Source: Kappaphycus alvarezii (taxonomy: Eukaryota > Rhodophyta > Florideophyceae > Gigartinales > Solieriaceae). From it: a DNA stretch of 64,000 nucleotides. Of the stretch, positions 1 to 12,793 are shown one piece after another; position 1 is the stretch's first letter; every line of letters starts with the position of its first letter. The stretch spans positions 434,001-498,000 of the forward strand of contig NADL03000054.1 of the NCBI GenBank assembly GCA_002205965.3. The letters are read 5' to 3'. The position numbers were made by a program, and so were the translations under genes. The notes beneath the pieces are model-generated. The model worked only from the letters and a program-made list of their open reading frames with translations. It made no database searches and was not told where the DNA came from.

Positions 1-17
1 GTGAGAATTCATTCTTT

Positions 18-1514
18 TTGCAGCCAAAATCAACGACTGAGCGATATCTTGAACGTTTCCTAACCACGGCAAGCAAAAATATGGAGCGCTCGTCAAAGAG
101 GAGGAGGGAAATCAACTTGATGCTGGCCTATAGTATCCAGAACAGGGAAATCAGTGTGGGATCTATTTTTGCCGCATCCGCTGCAGAGAGAGATGAGCCG
201 GACAGGGTCCAAAAGTGGAAAGGAAGACTTCCTGGGACGCGGAATATTGAACGTGGAGAGAGCACATGGTTGAAAGACTATCTCGAACCATCTCCGAAAT
301 AAAATCTACGCAAATTTAGTAGACTCTTTAGAGTTCCCCGTTACATGTTTCGGAGAATTCATGATGATTTGACAAACTTTCTTCCTACGATATGGAAAGC
401 GCATCGAAATGCCGCAGGAAAGATAGGTATTCCGTCACAGATCAAGGTTCTGTCATGTCTTGGCAAGCTTAGATCTGCTCGATCTCTAGAAAATATAGAT
501 GATAGCGCTAAGATGTCATCGGAAACGCCACGAAAGAACTTTCGTTTGTCTTGAGAATGCACCATGAAACTTTATGAATCTATTTATCTTAACAGGTGAA
601 AATAGATGGCCGAACTTCATGCTGCAAAGAAAAATACGAAGTACATAGATTCTCTGGATGTGTGGGCGGTGTATACTGTAGCACGTTCGTTTGGAAAAAT
701 TGTCCCGATTCGCTCAAAGGACAGTATCACAATACGAAAGAGGGAAAGTTGGATCCTATTCAGGTCCTGGCATAGTGTGATCGTGTTTTATATATTTAGC
801 ATTGGTTCCCGGGAAGATGTGGACCGAGTAACGACGAAACTATGTTGCCCACATATCCTTTGTTTACTGAAATTATGATTGGTAATTACATGTTTCTCTT
901 TACTTCTGACTATCGTAGTACAAAGTCTGCAATACTTAGTGAGATACCTTACTTTCTCGCAGATGGCAGATATCCAAACTGATCCCTTTTTGCAAAAAAC
1001 CTACATCACCCTGATCACAATTACGAAACAAGGTACTAAAAGCGCCAAGAAGCGCTTAGAAAGGATATTAAGAGGGCATTCGGAGTATTGAAAGCTAAGT
1101 TTTACATAATGAGATGGGAATGCTACTAATGGTACAAAGACGATATAATTAATGTTAGCAACACCAGTGTTATTCTGCAAAATATGGTATATATTATGAA
1201 TTAATCAATGAGAGGCGTTTGCAGCATATGGAAGGGCAGAGGAGAGGTTATTCGATTTATTAGGGGAGCTTTACGATTTGGAAACTGTAATTGCGAACAT
1301 CACGAGGCAAGAAGCCCAACAACACAGCGAGGAGCGGCAAGCAGAGATTGATGAAAGTTGTTTTGATTGGGAAGCTATCGAAATAAGAGAGCATTACATG
1401 ACGACAGCATTTTCAGTTGAGGGCTTGCAAATGGACTTCATTGACGCTGTGAAAGCGAAAAGATATGAGATAGTGAGTTGGAGAAGATACAAGTACTCTG
1501 GGAGAGTTATTTAA
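18..1514 (+). pseudogene. PIF/Harbinger transposase (DDE_Tnp_4-like), degenerate
   Basis: The reading is broken into at least five pieces: 18-302, 345-554, about 606-878 with a second frame in the same stretch, 879-1091 and 1278-1514. Family landmarks in order are FRRIHDDL near 345-370, the helix with RNAAGKIGIPSQIK near 400-440, the SVYC/WKNCP...GQY...KEGK core block near 660-750, LADGRYPN near 955-975, and the KSAKKRLERILRG block near 1040-1075 that precedes FGVLKAKF in another frame. This order matches PIF-type transposases that cut and paste at a 3-bp target. Several frame changes separate the blocks, and no intact DDE domain can be read. Harbinger is a better fit than hAT or MULE because of the GQY...KEGK and FGVLxxKF blocks. 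Confidence 0.7.
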
Positions 1515-1801
1515 ACTATAAAGGGACCTCCGGGAAGGATTTGTCCGGGAGGGTCCCTTCCACCATGCCTGCCGTAGTGTAATACAAATAAGACGCCTAC
1601 ACATTCACTACCTGAACTTTACGTAAAGAACTAATTTCAATTGAATGTACTTGTACATTCATGGACGTGAAAATAAGGTCATAGGCAACTACTCTACTTC
1701 ATTTTCTACAACAACAGCACCACTTCCAGACTCGTCGAATTCCCTCGCTCCCTTAGTTCCTTCTTCGTGATCCATATTTTCGCGCTCACTAGCACGCCTT
1801 G

Positions 1802-3043
1802 TCATACGTCGCTTCCTCTCTTTGAGCATATCAGACATGATTTGTACTCTAGGGAATACTTGTCTATCATTTGCAACAAGCTGTAATCGTTATCCGCATC
1901 AGCCTCCTCTTCGTTTCTCCTCTTGATTGCCAACAATACGCCATTTCCAACATCAATCCTTTGTGATATTTCTGATAGTGTCTTCTCTATCTTCATGTTG
2001 TTTCTACCGTCTTTCTCTTTACGTTTAGCAGATTTGATTCCGATAGGGCGCACTCTTTTTGTAACATTAAACAACACATTGGCTCCCTCATCATTGCGTA
2101 CTGCAGGTCCTTCTCCGTTTGCTGTCTCAAGGTCTCTTATTGTATTGTTCGACAACGATGCAGTACCAGATCTGTTGCTACATCCCCGCATGTGGCGAAG
2201 TTTGTCTTCTGATCGATCCTTAACATAATAATCCTCAAATTTAGGCTCCGAAGATAAGTACTCTGCCGCTTCAAAAAAATTGAACGGTGTAGCGTACTGA
2301 AAAACACTGTTACCATCCTTCTTCCCGGCTCTTTTTCTATACAGCTCCATACTCAATCTATCAATGTCCTCATCCGTCATTCAAGATATATTCTGAGAGC
2401 GAACTTTCGCTCTCGCCGCAAGAAATTGCTGCGTCTCTCTGGCAAGTTGGGCCAATTTTGATCGCAGAGACTCACCTGCTCGATTCATAGAGTAGTTATT
2501 AGCGCAAATACTGGAGATTCTCTCCCACATATTGGCTTTAGTCTGATTAGGCCCTTTCATTGACTGGGATACCCAAGCCTTGGCAAGATACAATGATTCA
2601 TCAGACGTGAATTATTGCCTCCTGTCCTTCCGAATATCAGCAGAATCCCTAGCAAAAATATTTGGCCCGGACAAGGAATTGGTCTTCTTTTTTGGAGCCC
2701 TTGGGCCTCCCTATAACTCTTGCTGGTTTTGATATTAGAGGATTTGGTGTGGAAAAAGTATCATGCGGCGTTTCTATTCCTCGTTGTTGAGTGCCAGTAT
2801 TGCTAGACTCATTGGGGTTCGAACAATTCTGGGATTGATCGGGGAGCATTGAAGAGAAGGTCTGAAGCTCGTCGGGATCTTGGACGGGGTCATTGAGATT
2901 GACCTCCCTGGTTCTGGAGGTCTTGAATCTCCATCCGCCCTCACTTTGGGGGCGCTTACTAACGATATAGTGTCGTCGTGACGCTCTCCCTTGCTCCGAG
3001 AGTCAAGACGATCCTGATGCATTGACAGAAATGATGAACTCAA
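1802..3043 (-). pseudogene. Harbinger-associated Myb/NAM-like DNA-binding protein, broken
   Basis: The best preserved parts are 2593-2381 and 2380-1802 on the minus strand. The first reads LAKAWVSQSMKGPNQTKANM then WERI and ESLRSKLAQLARETQQFLA, a trihelix/Myb-like fold. The second starts MTDEDIDRLSMELYRK and continues with a FNFFEAAEYL block, the conserved tail of NAM-associated Harbinger partner proteins. Upstream (2849-2649) lies an AT-hook-like RVIGRPKGSKK. The family partner normally binds element DNA and helps bring the transposase to it. The start is uncertain because the N-terminal part lies in other frames, and at least two frame changes are needed along the length. Its tail faces the transposase tail about 290 bp away. 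Confidence 0.7.
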
Positions 3044-3270
3044 GCACCTTCTTTTGGCGGTAATCAGAAGAAATTAACACTGAAGAATCCAATTGACTGA
3101 AGTGATCTTGATTTACGTTAAAAAGAAAATGTTGACGGTGTTATCACTGGTGTATTTCGGTACCGGTATACACATGGAAATGCACCAAATCAAACGCTTT
3201 ACACCGCCAAAAATAAATTAACAACGCTGCTTGGGTTGTATATTGGGCCCAGGTTTTCCCAGAAATTCAT

Positions 3271-3296
3271 TTACACCGCTGATGGACTTGCTCTAA
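3271..3296. repeat. Putative Harbinger right terminal repeat and TAA target
   Basis: The end sequence read inward (minus strand) starts GAGCAAGTCCATCAGCGGTG, close in style to plant PIF/Harbinger ends, and is followed on the plus strand by TAA. The partner repeat is outside the window, so this rests on one end only. Confidence 0.4.
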
Positions 3297-3889
3297 TATA
3301 TTATAATTTGTGTAGCCACTTCGGGATACGCAGGCGTATGTATCAGCGCTTAAGCTTCATCATCGTGTCTTCTATCGCCATGTGAAACAGAGGAGGCAGC
3401 CGTGGCGCTACTAAAGGAGCAGTGGATACGAAAGCAGTGGTTTTCAGAAAATTGGGGGCAAACGGTCGGTGGAGTGTACCTGGATTCCAGATGAAACCCC
3501 TTTTTATGGAAAATACTGTAGTTCTACTCTAGAACATCTATGCTTCTGTTAACTCAGTAGAACTTACTAGAACATCGAAGTTTAACTATAGATTAGTACT
3601 ATCTAGAAAACAAGTAAGTAAAAAAAACGATGACGTGGGGCTCCACGTCAATTAAAAACATTGAAGAAAAATAAAACTACCATCCGGTTGCTCTGAGCTT
3701 CTAAATTCATTCCAGACGATGCTGTTTCTCTGTTACACCACTTTTTAATAGAGAACTGATATAAAAAGCGAGCAAGTCTCTGTTATACAGAGTTGTAAGA
3801 AAGAAATTGTTAAACCATTCCCTCCCCTGGACTATTGAAGTTTTCGTAAATGGTACTGCGGAAGCATATTTTGTTTCCGATTGTACTGC
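3297..3889. other. No gene; LTR-like sequence of the adjacent gypsy fossil possible
   Basis: No supported ORF. Near 3814-3830 the minus strand holds a purine tract (CCAGGGGAGGGAATGG), as expected next to a 3' LTR of the minus-strand gypsy fossil to the right. The 14-mer TCTGTTACACCACT near 3730 occurs again near 35926, so the two places share a repeat family. The LTR edges cannot be set by eye. Confidence 0.35.
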
Positions 3890-6800
3890 TGAAAAGCGTC
3901 AGTTAACATGAAAGATCCATCTTCCATAAAATATACAAAATCCCTCGTTTTTTGCCACTCCGCATCATGACGTGGGTTACCATGAATTGAACGTAGGACC
4001 TTGTATCCCCAAACAACTTTCTTATGAGATAAAACAGCCTTAACGTCTTTTTCTGTTCAAGTAGGCAATTGAAACGGCTCAAGAACAGGGGAAATAAGTA
4101 CACTAATATCATACAGAAACTCTAAGTGTGGTATTTTTTGGATGATATGAATTGTTGGATGGATCTTAAAGTGATCAGGGAGATCCGATCGAACAGAATT
4201 CTTAACAGTGAGCTCCTGTACCATAAATGGACCAAATCCTCGCGCAGTAAGCTTCTTCGAATCCTTCTTCGAATCCTTCGGCCCAGAATACACATACGGA
4301 AACAATGAAAGATTAATACATAGTTTTGAGCCGACCTTATAATCCGGAACCTTTTATCGCCTCGAAGCGTAAGCAGCTTGCCGCTCTTTTGCCTCTTTGT
4401 AGGCATATTTCGCATCCTCAAGAGAAACCTTGAGCTTGACACGAAAGAAATCTAAACTCTGGAGAGGTTCGCTGCTGCTAGCTGAAAAGTCTAAAGGAAA
4501 TCTAAGTGTCCATCCAATGTCCATCTCAATCGGCAACATACCCAGATTATCGCTGACAACCGAGTTCTATGCAAATTCTACAGAAGATAGCAGTTCATCC
4601 CAGTCATCCTGATGATAAGAGCAATAAAGACGAAGATAGTTCTCGATCAACCTATTCATAATTCCGAGAGCACCATTTATTTGTGGATTTCTGCTAGTAA
4701 ACATTCTTAATTTCACATCACAAAGATTCATCATTGTCTTCCAAAACTTTGAAACGAAATTTCTATCCCTGTCCGAGGCCAAATCATCCAGCAACCCGCG
4801 GTTCTTAAAGATGTTCGAAATAAATTTTCTTGTCGTTTCTTCAGCAGTATAAGACATTTTTTATTTCAGAAAGTTGACCCGAAGAGTAAGTCGATTTACC
4901 CAAGTCGAAATTGAATTATGACCGCTCTTTATCATGGGTAGCCTTACAATGAAATATGCGGCAAGTGATACTCATCTGCGTTCAGGCAATTCCAGCGACA
5001 TTGGATCTGTCAACTTCTTTTGACTAGAGTCCTTATACTGGTGAAACGTAAGACACCCTTCACAGTAGTTTCGAGCATCCGGGCTTTTATGTTTCAAATA
5101 GAAGTTTTCTAATCTGGAAAGTGTCTTTGCAAATTTGAAATGTCCACCGACCTTGGCGTCGCGAGCGATATGCAAAATATCCGACACGGACCTTCGCGGC
5201 ACGCACAACTTCCCATTGTTCAACAGCCTGGAACCCTCCTTTCGGAAAATTGGCAAAAGTTTCCCAAGTTTCTGCCTCTGCGCCTCATCCTCTGGCCATT
5301 CTCTTTTCATGGCTTCTACCACTGGACCAGAGAGCTGGTCGGAATTATACCAAGGAATGATATGATCAACTTCAAAGTAGGGAATTTCAACATTTTTCAC
5401 TGAGACGTCACGATATCCTCTCATAACATTATGAGGTTGTGATAATTCTTCTCTCAAGACGTGAATTTTTCCAGACTTGAGTGTGATTGGAAAGATTCCG
5501 AAGTTACTGAGATTTTCTAACCAACGTGCTACTTTACGACTCAGCTTCAGTTTTGTGAAGAAGCTCTTAAGCACCCGATTTTCAGTGTAAATCCCTAATT
5601 CGGAACCTTCAAGATAGCACATGAATCTTCCCAGAAAATTAGTCAAAGCCAGAAACTCTCTGTCATTTGCAGTATAGCCCGATTCAGTAAGTTTTCACTT
5701 TGCTTCTTTGAAAAAAATGAATTACAAAATACCTTCCATTCCAATCCAACTGCGTTATAGTTCCACAGACAGCAAGCTGTGACGCATCTACATGACCACG
5801 GAATGGACTTTTTCAATTAGGAGCGACTAAGATTGGAGCCAATGTCATTGCTTCCTTAAGCTTCTGGAAAGCTTTATCAAACTGTTGATCCCATTTACCC
5901 ATTCTTCGATCCTTTTTAGTCAGATATGTGAGAAGTTCATCAATTTTCGAAGAATTTAGGTATAAACCTACAAAAAATTGCATTAGACCAAGGAAAATTC
6001 TCAACCACATCTGAGAAATAAGCTTTGGCGAAGTCTGTAAGAATTCGAACTATTCAGGATTGACAAAAAATGCCGTCCTTCCCAACAATTAAACCCAGGA
6101 GAGCAAGCTCATTCTGAAAAAAACATTTCTTCGGGGATATATACTGCTCATGTTCCTTAAATCGCTTCAGTACAATATCCAGATGTTCGTAATGTTCTTC
6201 CTTGTTCTTGCTGAATATTAGAAGATCATCTATGTAAAAATCCAAGAAGAAATCTATTAAATCGTAAAAGATCTACTTCAATAACGGGTTGGAACGTATC
6301 AGGAGCATTAAAAAGTGCCATGGACATAACAATATATTAGAATTTCCCATATTTTGAATTGTACGTAGTTTTTTTGATGTCCTCTGCTTCCACTCTTATC
6401 TGATGAAATACTGTTCTTGGATCAAGCTTGGAGAAAAATCTTGCATCTCCAAGGCGCTGGAACTTTGGGTCGGAACGAGGTAATGCAGAATTGTTCATTT
6501 TTTAATGCGATTTAAAGGATGGTAATCGAAAATCACTTTAAATTTTCCATTCTTTTCTTTCGCAAAGGAAAGAGGTGTTCCATGAGGTGACTTACTGGAT
6601 CTCATCCTTTCTTTCCTCAGAAGAGACTCGACGTACTCCCTTGCTGCTCTGAGTTCAGATAGGGATAGCTGCAACAGAGGTAGATGAGGCGCCTCTGCTC
6701 ATTTCTCCACTTGAATCTCATGGTCCACTGATCGAATCGTAGGGAGCCCATTTGGAAATCGTCACGAAGGACCTCTTTATCCTTTTATAAAGTAAGCTTT

Positions 6801-7540
6801 TTAGTTTACATTGGACTCATGTTCTTCCATTCCTCTCAAATTGTGAACTTCAAGTAATCAAAATACTTCGAAGCTACCTCCATGCCTCAGCATTCGTCTA
6901 AATTTCTCCACTCCCAAATTGGACACATCAATATGGTTTTCAATATCGGAATCAATCACTAGAATAGAAAAATATTTCAACATCAATTTCTGTCGTTGGT
7001 AATTACAATTTAGATTGTGGGCAACATGCCACGGCATTCCTAACAGAACTTCATACCCAGTCTGGGAGATAGCCCAGTTAGATGTGAAGGTATGATCACC
7101 TAAGCGTATAGTTCCGTTGCAAATGATTTAGGACGCCTCTTCCTTAATCCACCTCTGTGTCAATGACCCGTTCACGCCGAATCTCAAACAAGGTCCTACT
7201 TCTCTTCAGGAACTCATTTGAAATTACGTTTGTATTGCATCCATCATCTTTTACTAATTTGACTGCTTTTCCATGCAGTCTACTACCAAGCACTAAAGAA
7301 GGCTCCACTGGTATAGGTCAATTAGTGGGGATGCTTTCATCACGACTAGATGTGATTCCATTGGACTCGGCTTCGGAGATTATGGACTCTTCCCCGTCCT
7401 CTAAGAATTTAGCTCCGATAATGTCCACTATAGTTTCACACTGCTCATTGGGACATCTTTTAACACTCATTAATGGTCTCATCTGAGTGTTCAAGAAGTC
7501 AGGTGGACCAACTAGTTTTTGCGAGTCAAAGCCATTCAAA
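3890..7540 (-). mobile_element. Ty3/gypsy LTR retrotransposon fossil 1, heavily broken
   Basis: Minus-strand reading gives, from right to left, an aspartic-protease-like stretch (about 7.2-7.3 kb), reverse transcriptase with a YIDD-type segment (FYIDDLLIFSK, about 6.2 kb), RNase H-like sequence (about 5.4-6.0 kb), an integrase zinc-binding and core region (about 4.6-5.3 kb) and a C-terminal chromodomain-like tail (about 3.9-4.1 kb). The order PR-RT-RH-IN assigns it to Ty3/gypsy, probably the chromovirus side. No gag was recognised. The copy has well over a dozen interruptions and is old; clear paired LTRs were not found. Confidence 0.85.
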
Positions 7541-10500
7541 ACATCATCGTATCTTGCCTATGTGTTGTTCGCCACCATGCGGTTATCACCCCTGTTACTT
7601 TTTCCTGTTTCCTTATTTCTGTTTCCGAGGTCTACATCCAACTTTATGGAACGTAAAGTATCGGATCTTCATCAAGTCTTACTGACGCTTCCCATTGGGG
7701 CTACATTCCAGGCTACCTATCTCCATTGGCATACACCCTGAGGTGGGGTGCAGAAGATGCGGATCTTCTGGGGGTTACGTATGGGCTGGAAGCATCTGCA
7801 GGAACATATCAAGCCAGCCGGCGCATTGATTAGCGTTTTCTGATGGAAAAGGAAGTACTTCGTTGACAGCGGGGGAGGTAGATGTTCTGTAGTATGCGTG
7901 GTATCTATCTCCAGAGGGGCGGGTAAGGCTGTCATCGGCTAGGCAGTCTGTTTCAATGATTGAGAGGTGCCATGAAGACGCTGGATATGCCTACTCTACC
8001 AACTCAGGTTGGTGTCCAATTTGCTCAAAACGTACGAGAAGAAGGTGGAAAACGGCGAAGGGGTACGGAAAGTGATAGTCGGGGTGCGGGCTTGTACAAT
8101 ACTGCGGGTCATACAACTGTGGATCATAAGTCGAGCGCACATATTCTGGGTAGTTGTACGATGATGCCGGCGGGGTATTTTTTTCCAGTGCAGGTCGATC
8201 TCGGTAAGACACGTAGCACAGGGTCATTTGGAAGTGTTGGATGATGGAACGATTAGCGCTACGTTTAATCATCGGAATGAAAGTCAACGGCCAGGCCGTT
8301 GGTCCTAACGTATCCGAAGAGTGCGTAGTGGCCATCTGCGTTGGGCAGGAATCCACATTAGGTGATCGAGCGAGGGATGTGGACGAGGCAAGAAGGAGGA
8401 GTGCGGGTAAATCTGCAAGGAGAAGGTGGACGGGAAGTCACATTGGTAAATGCAATATCGCAAGTAGTTTCTAAATTAGGGGTGGAGGCGCCGGGGGAGG
8501 GGGAACTTCTGCGGGACCCATAGTCCGGGTATCGGTGGGTTAAACGAGTTGGTTAATGTGGGGTTTTGGGCGCATAAGAGGTATTCGGTGGTTGAACTGA
8601 TGGTTGAAGCTTCCAGTGAGCAGACCGGAGATTCTGAACATGGTTTATGTAGAGAAACATCCAACGAGAGTGACAATAAATGGTAAGCAAAAAATACTAA
8701 ATTCAAAGGTATTCTAGAAGAATGGCCCTAGGGGCGTCATACTACAAGGTTCTGAGAGTTCACCCAGCATATTACGGTGAAAATGGCAGTATTTCCCATC
8801 ATAACAAAGTTACATTGATTCACTTGGCGAGATAGCTCAAGGCACTTGCTGATTTGTCTTGCCTGGAAAGTATCTAGGAGTATGCCAGGTATCCATAATG
8901 GCTTCGTCTGATTGGTTCTGTGCTCTTGACACGTTGCATCGGTGCCAAATTACAGTGCAGTAGTTGCGCTGATTTCTCCTTATAGTGCTCATGCCGTTTG
9001 AGGGCTACTGGGGGGATATTGTGTACAAAAAGGATACTACTGGGCATATTCGTCACATTGAACCCGTACTTCACCAAGGAATTGATAATGAAAAGGATGG
9101 ATTGTAGTTCAAAGTCGATGTTCTGAGTTTACTATGACAGTAGCACTGAGCTAAGCCCGGCTCCCACCTTGCTTTTCGCGCATCTGGTCCGAAGGGGCTG
9201 AGGCGCGTCTCCGGTTCAGGTTTGGACCCTTCGCGCTGTGCACTCGTGTGTACATGTTTGAAGATATGATAGGGAGGATCGAGCAGGGCCGAGAATACTT
9301 GATTTCTTTATTTCTTTCCCACCCATCCTCCCATGCTCGCGGGACATCTCAGCATGGTAATCTCTTCGTAACGCGTAGAAGGAAGAATCTGTGCGCACTG
9401 TATTACAGTGTACAGGCTCTACAGAAGGCGGTTATTTTTTTCCAAAGTAAAAGAAATTATTTTCATGTACAAAATAGTAGGTAAGCTCCGGTTGTATTGA
9501 GTCCAATAACAAATGGTTTCGTCTAGATTAATCTTCTTATCATCTGAGAAGGTTATTTTTCCAATCAAGAGTGCCTGTTGTGATCATTTTAGGCCTATTG
9601 CATCATTGGAGCCTTAAGTACGTTGTTCAGGTGCGAAAAAAGCTTCATTTCTCTGTAATTGATCGGGTAATTTTTGCGCAGAATCCGCGACACCCGTTTA
9701 TTCCCACTAGGTAATCCAAAGACTTTCACAGGTGCCCAGCGTATTTTTCTCCTTTGTTTACCTCTCCCTATTTATGCAACTATTGTCCGATATCGTCATT
9801 TTAGGAGGAGAGCCACTCCGTTGGGCTTTCCCTTACTTTTCGTTGTTTTGGGTAAATGTCTGAACTATGTTTTAGATTCGCCCCAGTTCAGCAGCAATTT
9901 AAGCAATAATTATGCCAGTGCATCTTATATTCATGATTTATCCTTCTCGTCCTAGTTCAGAGCTTTTCCACAAGGTACTTGGCAAATGAAATTAGTCGTT
10001 TATTCTGTCGTAAAAGAAAAGAAGCAAAAAAATGCGCTTGATAATCTTCTGGGGCTTGCACTGAGCTTTGTAACGGCTTTTTGGTCGGTTTAACTTTGAC
10101 GTTTCTGTATTTTTTCCCATGCTTGAAAAAAGACAGGTTTCTGAGGTATCCTTCCGTTACTATTTGACTGTGGCTATATCCCTAACGACTGCTATGTACG
10201 TTACAACGTATATAATTTAAAAAAACGATGTAAGATATAACGAACATCGCGCGTGGGGTCGAAACACTTTGCGGCAGCCCCTTACCTTCTAAAAAGTACT
10301 TGAAGAAGTTTTCGGGATGGTTCATCTGTATCGTGGTAGTAAGAGGACTATCCAACGTGTTAAATTTTGGGAAAGGGGCAAAATTGGTATGTTGACGGAC
10401 GTTGGAGTCCACAGCATCCTCCATACCCCACATTTGTGACCCAATCTTCCCAACACGACCCTAGTTCCCGTTCTTTATCATCTACCTATATCATTTCACA

Positions 10501-11230
10501 TTTGCGGTTCTAATAAATTCTATTGTACGGTATCTATTCTATTCATTGCGCTATTCAAGCCCATTCTGCCCGGATCGCTCCCGGTACGAGATCCGAAACC
10601 GCCCCAGTCCGTGCATCATTGTCAACCGATCCAATGTCAGTCCAGCAACCTGGGCGTGGTTGACGCAGGCGTGTAAGACGAAAATGTGGAGCTACCAGTG
10701 GTAGGAGTCAGCCGAAAAGGGGATGGGAGACAAGGCAGAATGACAGAGAGGATGCAACCGGCGGCTGGAAGATCAAGACGATAAAGAATGAGATGGTAGG
10801 CATGGAATCTGATTTTACATCTGCGGTATCGATGGAGCGTCCAAGATTGTTTTTAAGCGCGGCTGTTGATCATATGCGAGCATAACTTTCTGTTCGCCGA
10901 CTGTCACATTGCAAATTTGCATAAGCTATACTTTTTTTGTGAATATGTACCGCAAAGATGTATGACATGGTTTAACGAACGCATTTCCATCCACGCTATC
11001 CACATTCTCGAGATTTCTATGGCGTCAGTGTATCGTATTCTTGCATTGTTCATGTTTTCCAAACATATTGGCTTCAGCTTGGAAACGTCTATCACCATAC
11101 CAAAGAAACTTGATAGCACCGTTCCTTGCCTACCTCTCGTGCACTTAATTATCAGTAACAGTTTGGCGTTTTCTGCAACTGGAACGAGGGACTGTGGTGA
11201 GTCGGCATAGAACTCCCAGCGGGATCAAAC
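7541..11230. other. No recognisable gene; mixed-composition stretch
   Basis: Several short ORFs exist, such as 7991-8356 on the minus strand with a Tyr/Pro-rich tail and 8241-8474 on the plus strand. None shows a motif I recognise, and they overlap on opposite strands. From 7.9 to 9.4 kb the sequence is richer in G and C than its flanks. No RNA gene was identified. Confidence 0.4.
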
Positions 11231-11287
11231 AGTGGGATTAACTAAATTTGAGATGATTGCATACCGCATGAGTTCCAAGGTCTTTTT

Positions 11288-12793
11288 TCACCATCGTATA
11301 TCATTGAGACACTTGATGACGATCTGTATGGCACAAGGGCAAGCGAAAATCAGGTGAAAAACTTGTATAATCTCAAAGCCGACAAAGAAAGACAATGTTT
11401 TTATGCCATTGCTGAAGCCCCTTTCAGAGTAAAGTAATGGTAAGTTCCGTCGAAGGGAAGATTCACAGGCTGATAATGTTGAAAGAGTCATAGACGCCCT
11501 GATGAGGTCTAGAGGCGAACAGAACTTGACAGGGTTTGTGTTAACAGCGGATGAAGGCTATGGAAAATTTAAATTGGTTCCCAGATTTGTTAGCAAAGGT
11601 ATTGGGTTTATTTTTATTACGCTAGAACACTTTCAGAGATACCATGCTTTCGTTGACTCGTCATATTTTACTCCAGATTGAGCAGATATAGAGACCGAAA
11701 AGGTGACAGATAGTCTACAGGATGCCTCAAATTTGCCAGAAGCGCAGCAAGGTGCCGCAACGGTGAATGGCGGTCTAACTACAGAGACCAGGGAAGCCTG
11801 TCTTTGAGATGGTGTTTTTATTATTGACGACAGTCCAAACCTGGTCCGTTAAGCAAGTATTGTGAGAATGTATTTAAAATACATGACGTCTCCATCTCTT
11901 TAATATACCACAGCGGTTGATGGAAGGGACCCTGGGACAAAAGCGTTTTGAAAGTACTCAGTTTTGCTTTCTGTTTTCCAGATGGAGAGTCCAATGTTTT
12001 AGAAAAGTGGATTGTTGTCCCAAAATCAAAGAAGCAAAATCAATTGCTATTCAGCCAACGTAGCCTGGAAGGAAGTATAGTCAATCCGCAAGCAGGTCCT
12101 GAGAAAAACAACATAGAGTTATGGGAGATAAATCTCGTCGAAAAATGCAATGTGTTGACAATTGACAAAAGATGCTGTGACTGGTTTATTGTGAGACAGT
12201 TGCGAATTACTGGTACATTTGCGGGACATATCTAACTGAATGACACCCACGTCGACGCTTTGTTCGGGCAACAAATACCAAATAAAACATATCAAATATT
12301 TTCGGAGAAGTTTAAAAGGTGTACGGAGGTTTGGTTTAGTTCAGAGAGATCCTCAGAAGCTTTGATGTGTGGGACGCGGAACGATGCTGCAGCTGTCAAA
12401 TCACCGGAAGAGGGCTTTATTTTGTGTATTAACGAATGTGGAATGCTTGGAGCGAAAGACATTCCCTGGTTGGCTTTTTCATCAGACGGCCTGAAAATTA
12501 TTGATATCCCCAATACTGCCTTTGCATCCAAACAAGATGTAAACAGAATAGGGACGTTCCGCTCTATTGAAATAGAAAAGAGCGTTTTCTCGTCCTCAAT
12601 GTATTGAACAGTTGGAAATGCAACCGCTAATCTTACATATGTTAAATTGGGTGATGCAAAGCTCGCGCAACGCATAATCCGTGGAGGCATGGGCGAATTA
12701 ATTGGAAAAATGGTTGTTCTTCGGGTTAACTACAAATATGGGTTTCAAGTTCCAGACTGCTCTTCTATCATCTACTCTCATCTACGCACCTGA
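11288..12793 (+). pseudogene. Decayed transposase-like gene of an unidentified family
   Basis: One plus-strand frame runs from 11948 to 12793 (281 codons) with only two in-frame stops, at 12233 and 12605, far fewer than chance would give. Upstream, other frames read TLDDDLYGTRASENQVKNLY (about 11305-11365) and LTGFVLTADEGYGKFKLVPR (about 11530-11590), followed by FVSKGIGFIFITLEH. The TADxGYGK block and an acidic segment upstream look like part of a DDE transposase core, but I cannot name the superfamily. The C-terminal reading holds NDTHVDALFGQQ, SSEALMCGTRNDAA and GMGELIGKMVVLRVNYKYG. No terminal repeats were found. It could also be a non-transposon gene family that has decayed. Confidence 0.45.

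Larger units (their letters stand above)
1..3293. mobile_element. PIF/Harbinger DNA transposon 1, broken, left end outside the window
   Basis: A transposase-like reading on the plus strand (18-1514) faces a Myb/NAM-like partner on the minus strand (1802-3043). Harbinger elements normally encode this pair, and the convergent layout recurs in the two other Harbinger elements of this window. The right end is placed at 3293: the last bases, read inward on the minus strand, begin GAGCAAGTCCATCAGCGGTG and resemble PIF/Harbinger terminal repeats, and they are followed by TAA, the family's usual 3-bp target. The left end must lie upstream of base 1. Both ORFs have several frame breaks, so the copy is dead unless the breaks are assembly errors. 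Confidence 0.75.

Noticed and set aside
4255-4285. tRNA T-arm-like TTCGAATCC, twice
   Set aside because: It is a short direct repeat inside the gypsy fossil and no cloverleaf can be built around it.
12292-12690. Minus-strand ORF of 132 codons
   Set aside because: Antisense of the transposase-like plus-strand frame, which is longer and joins coding-like blocks on both sides.
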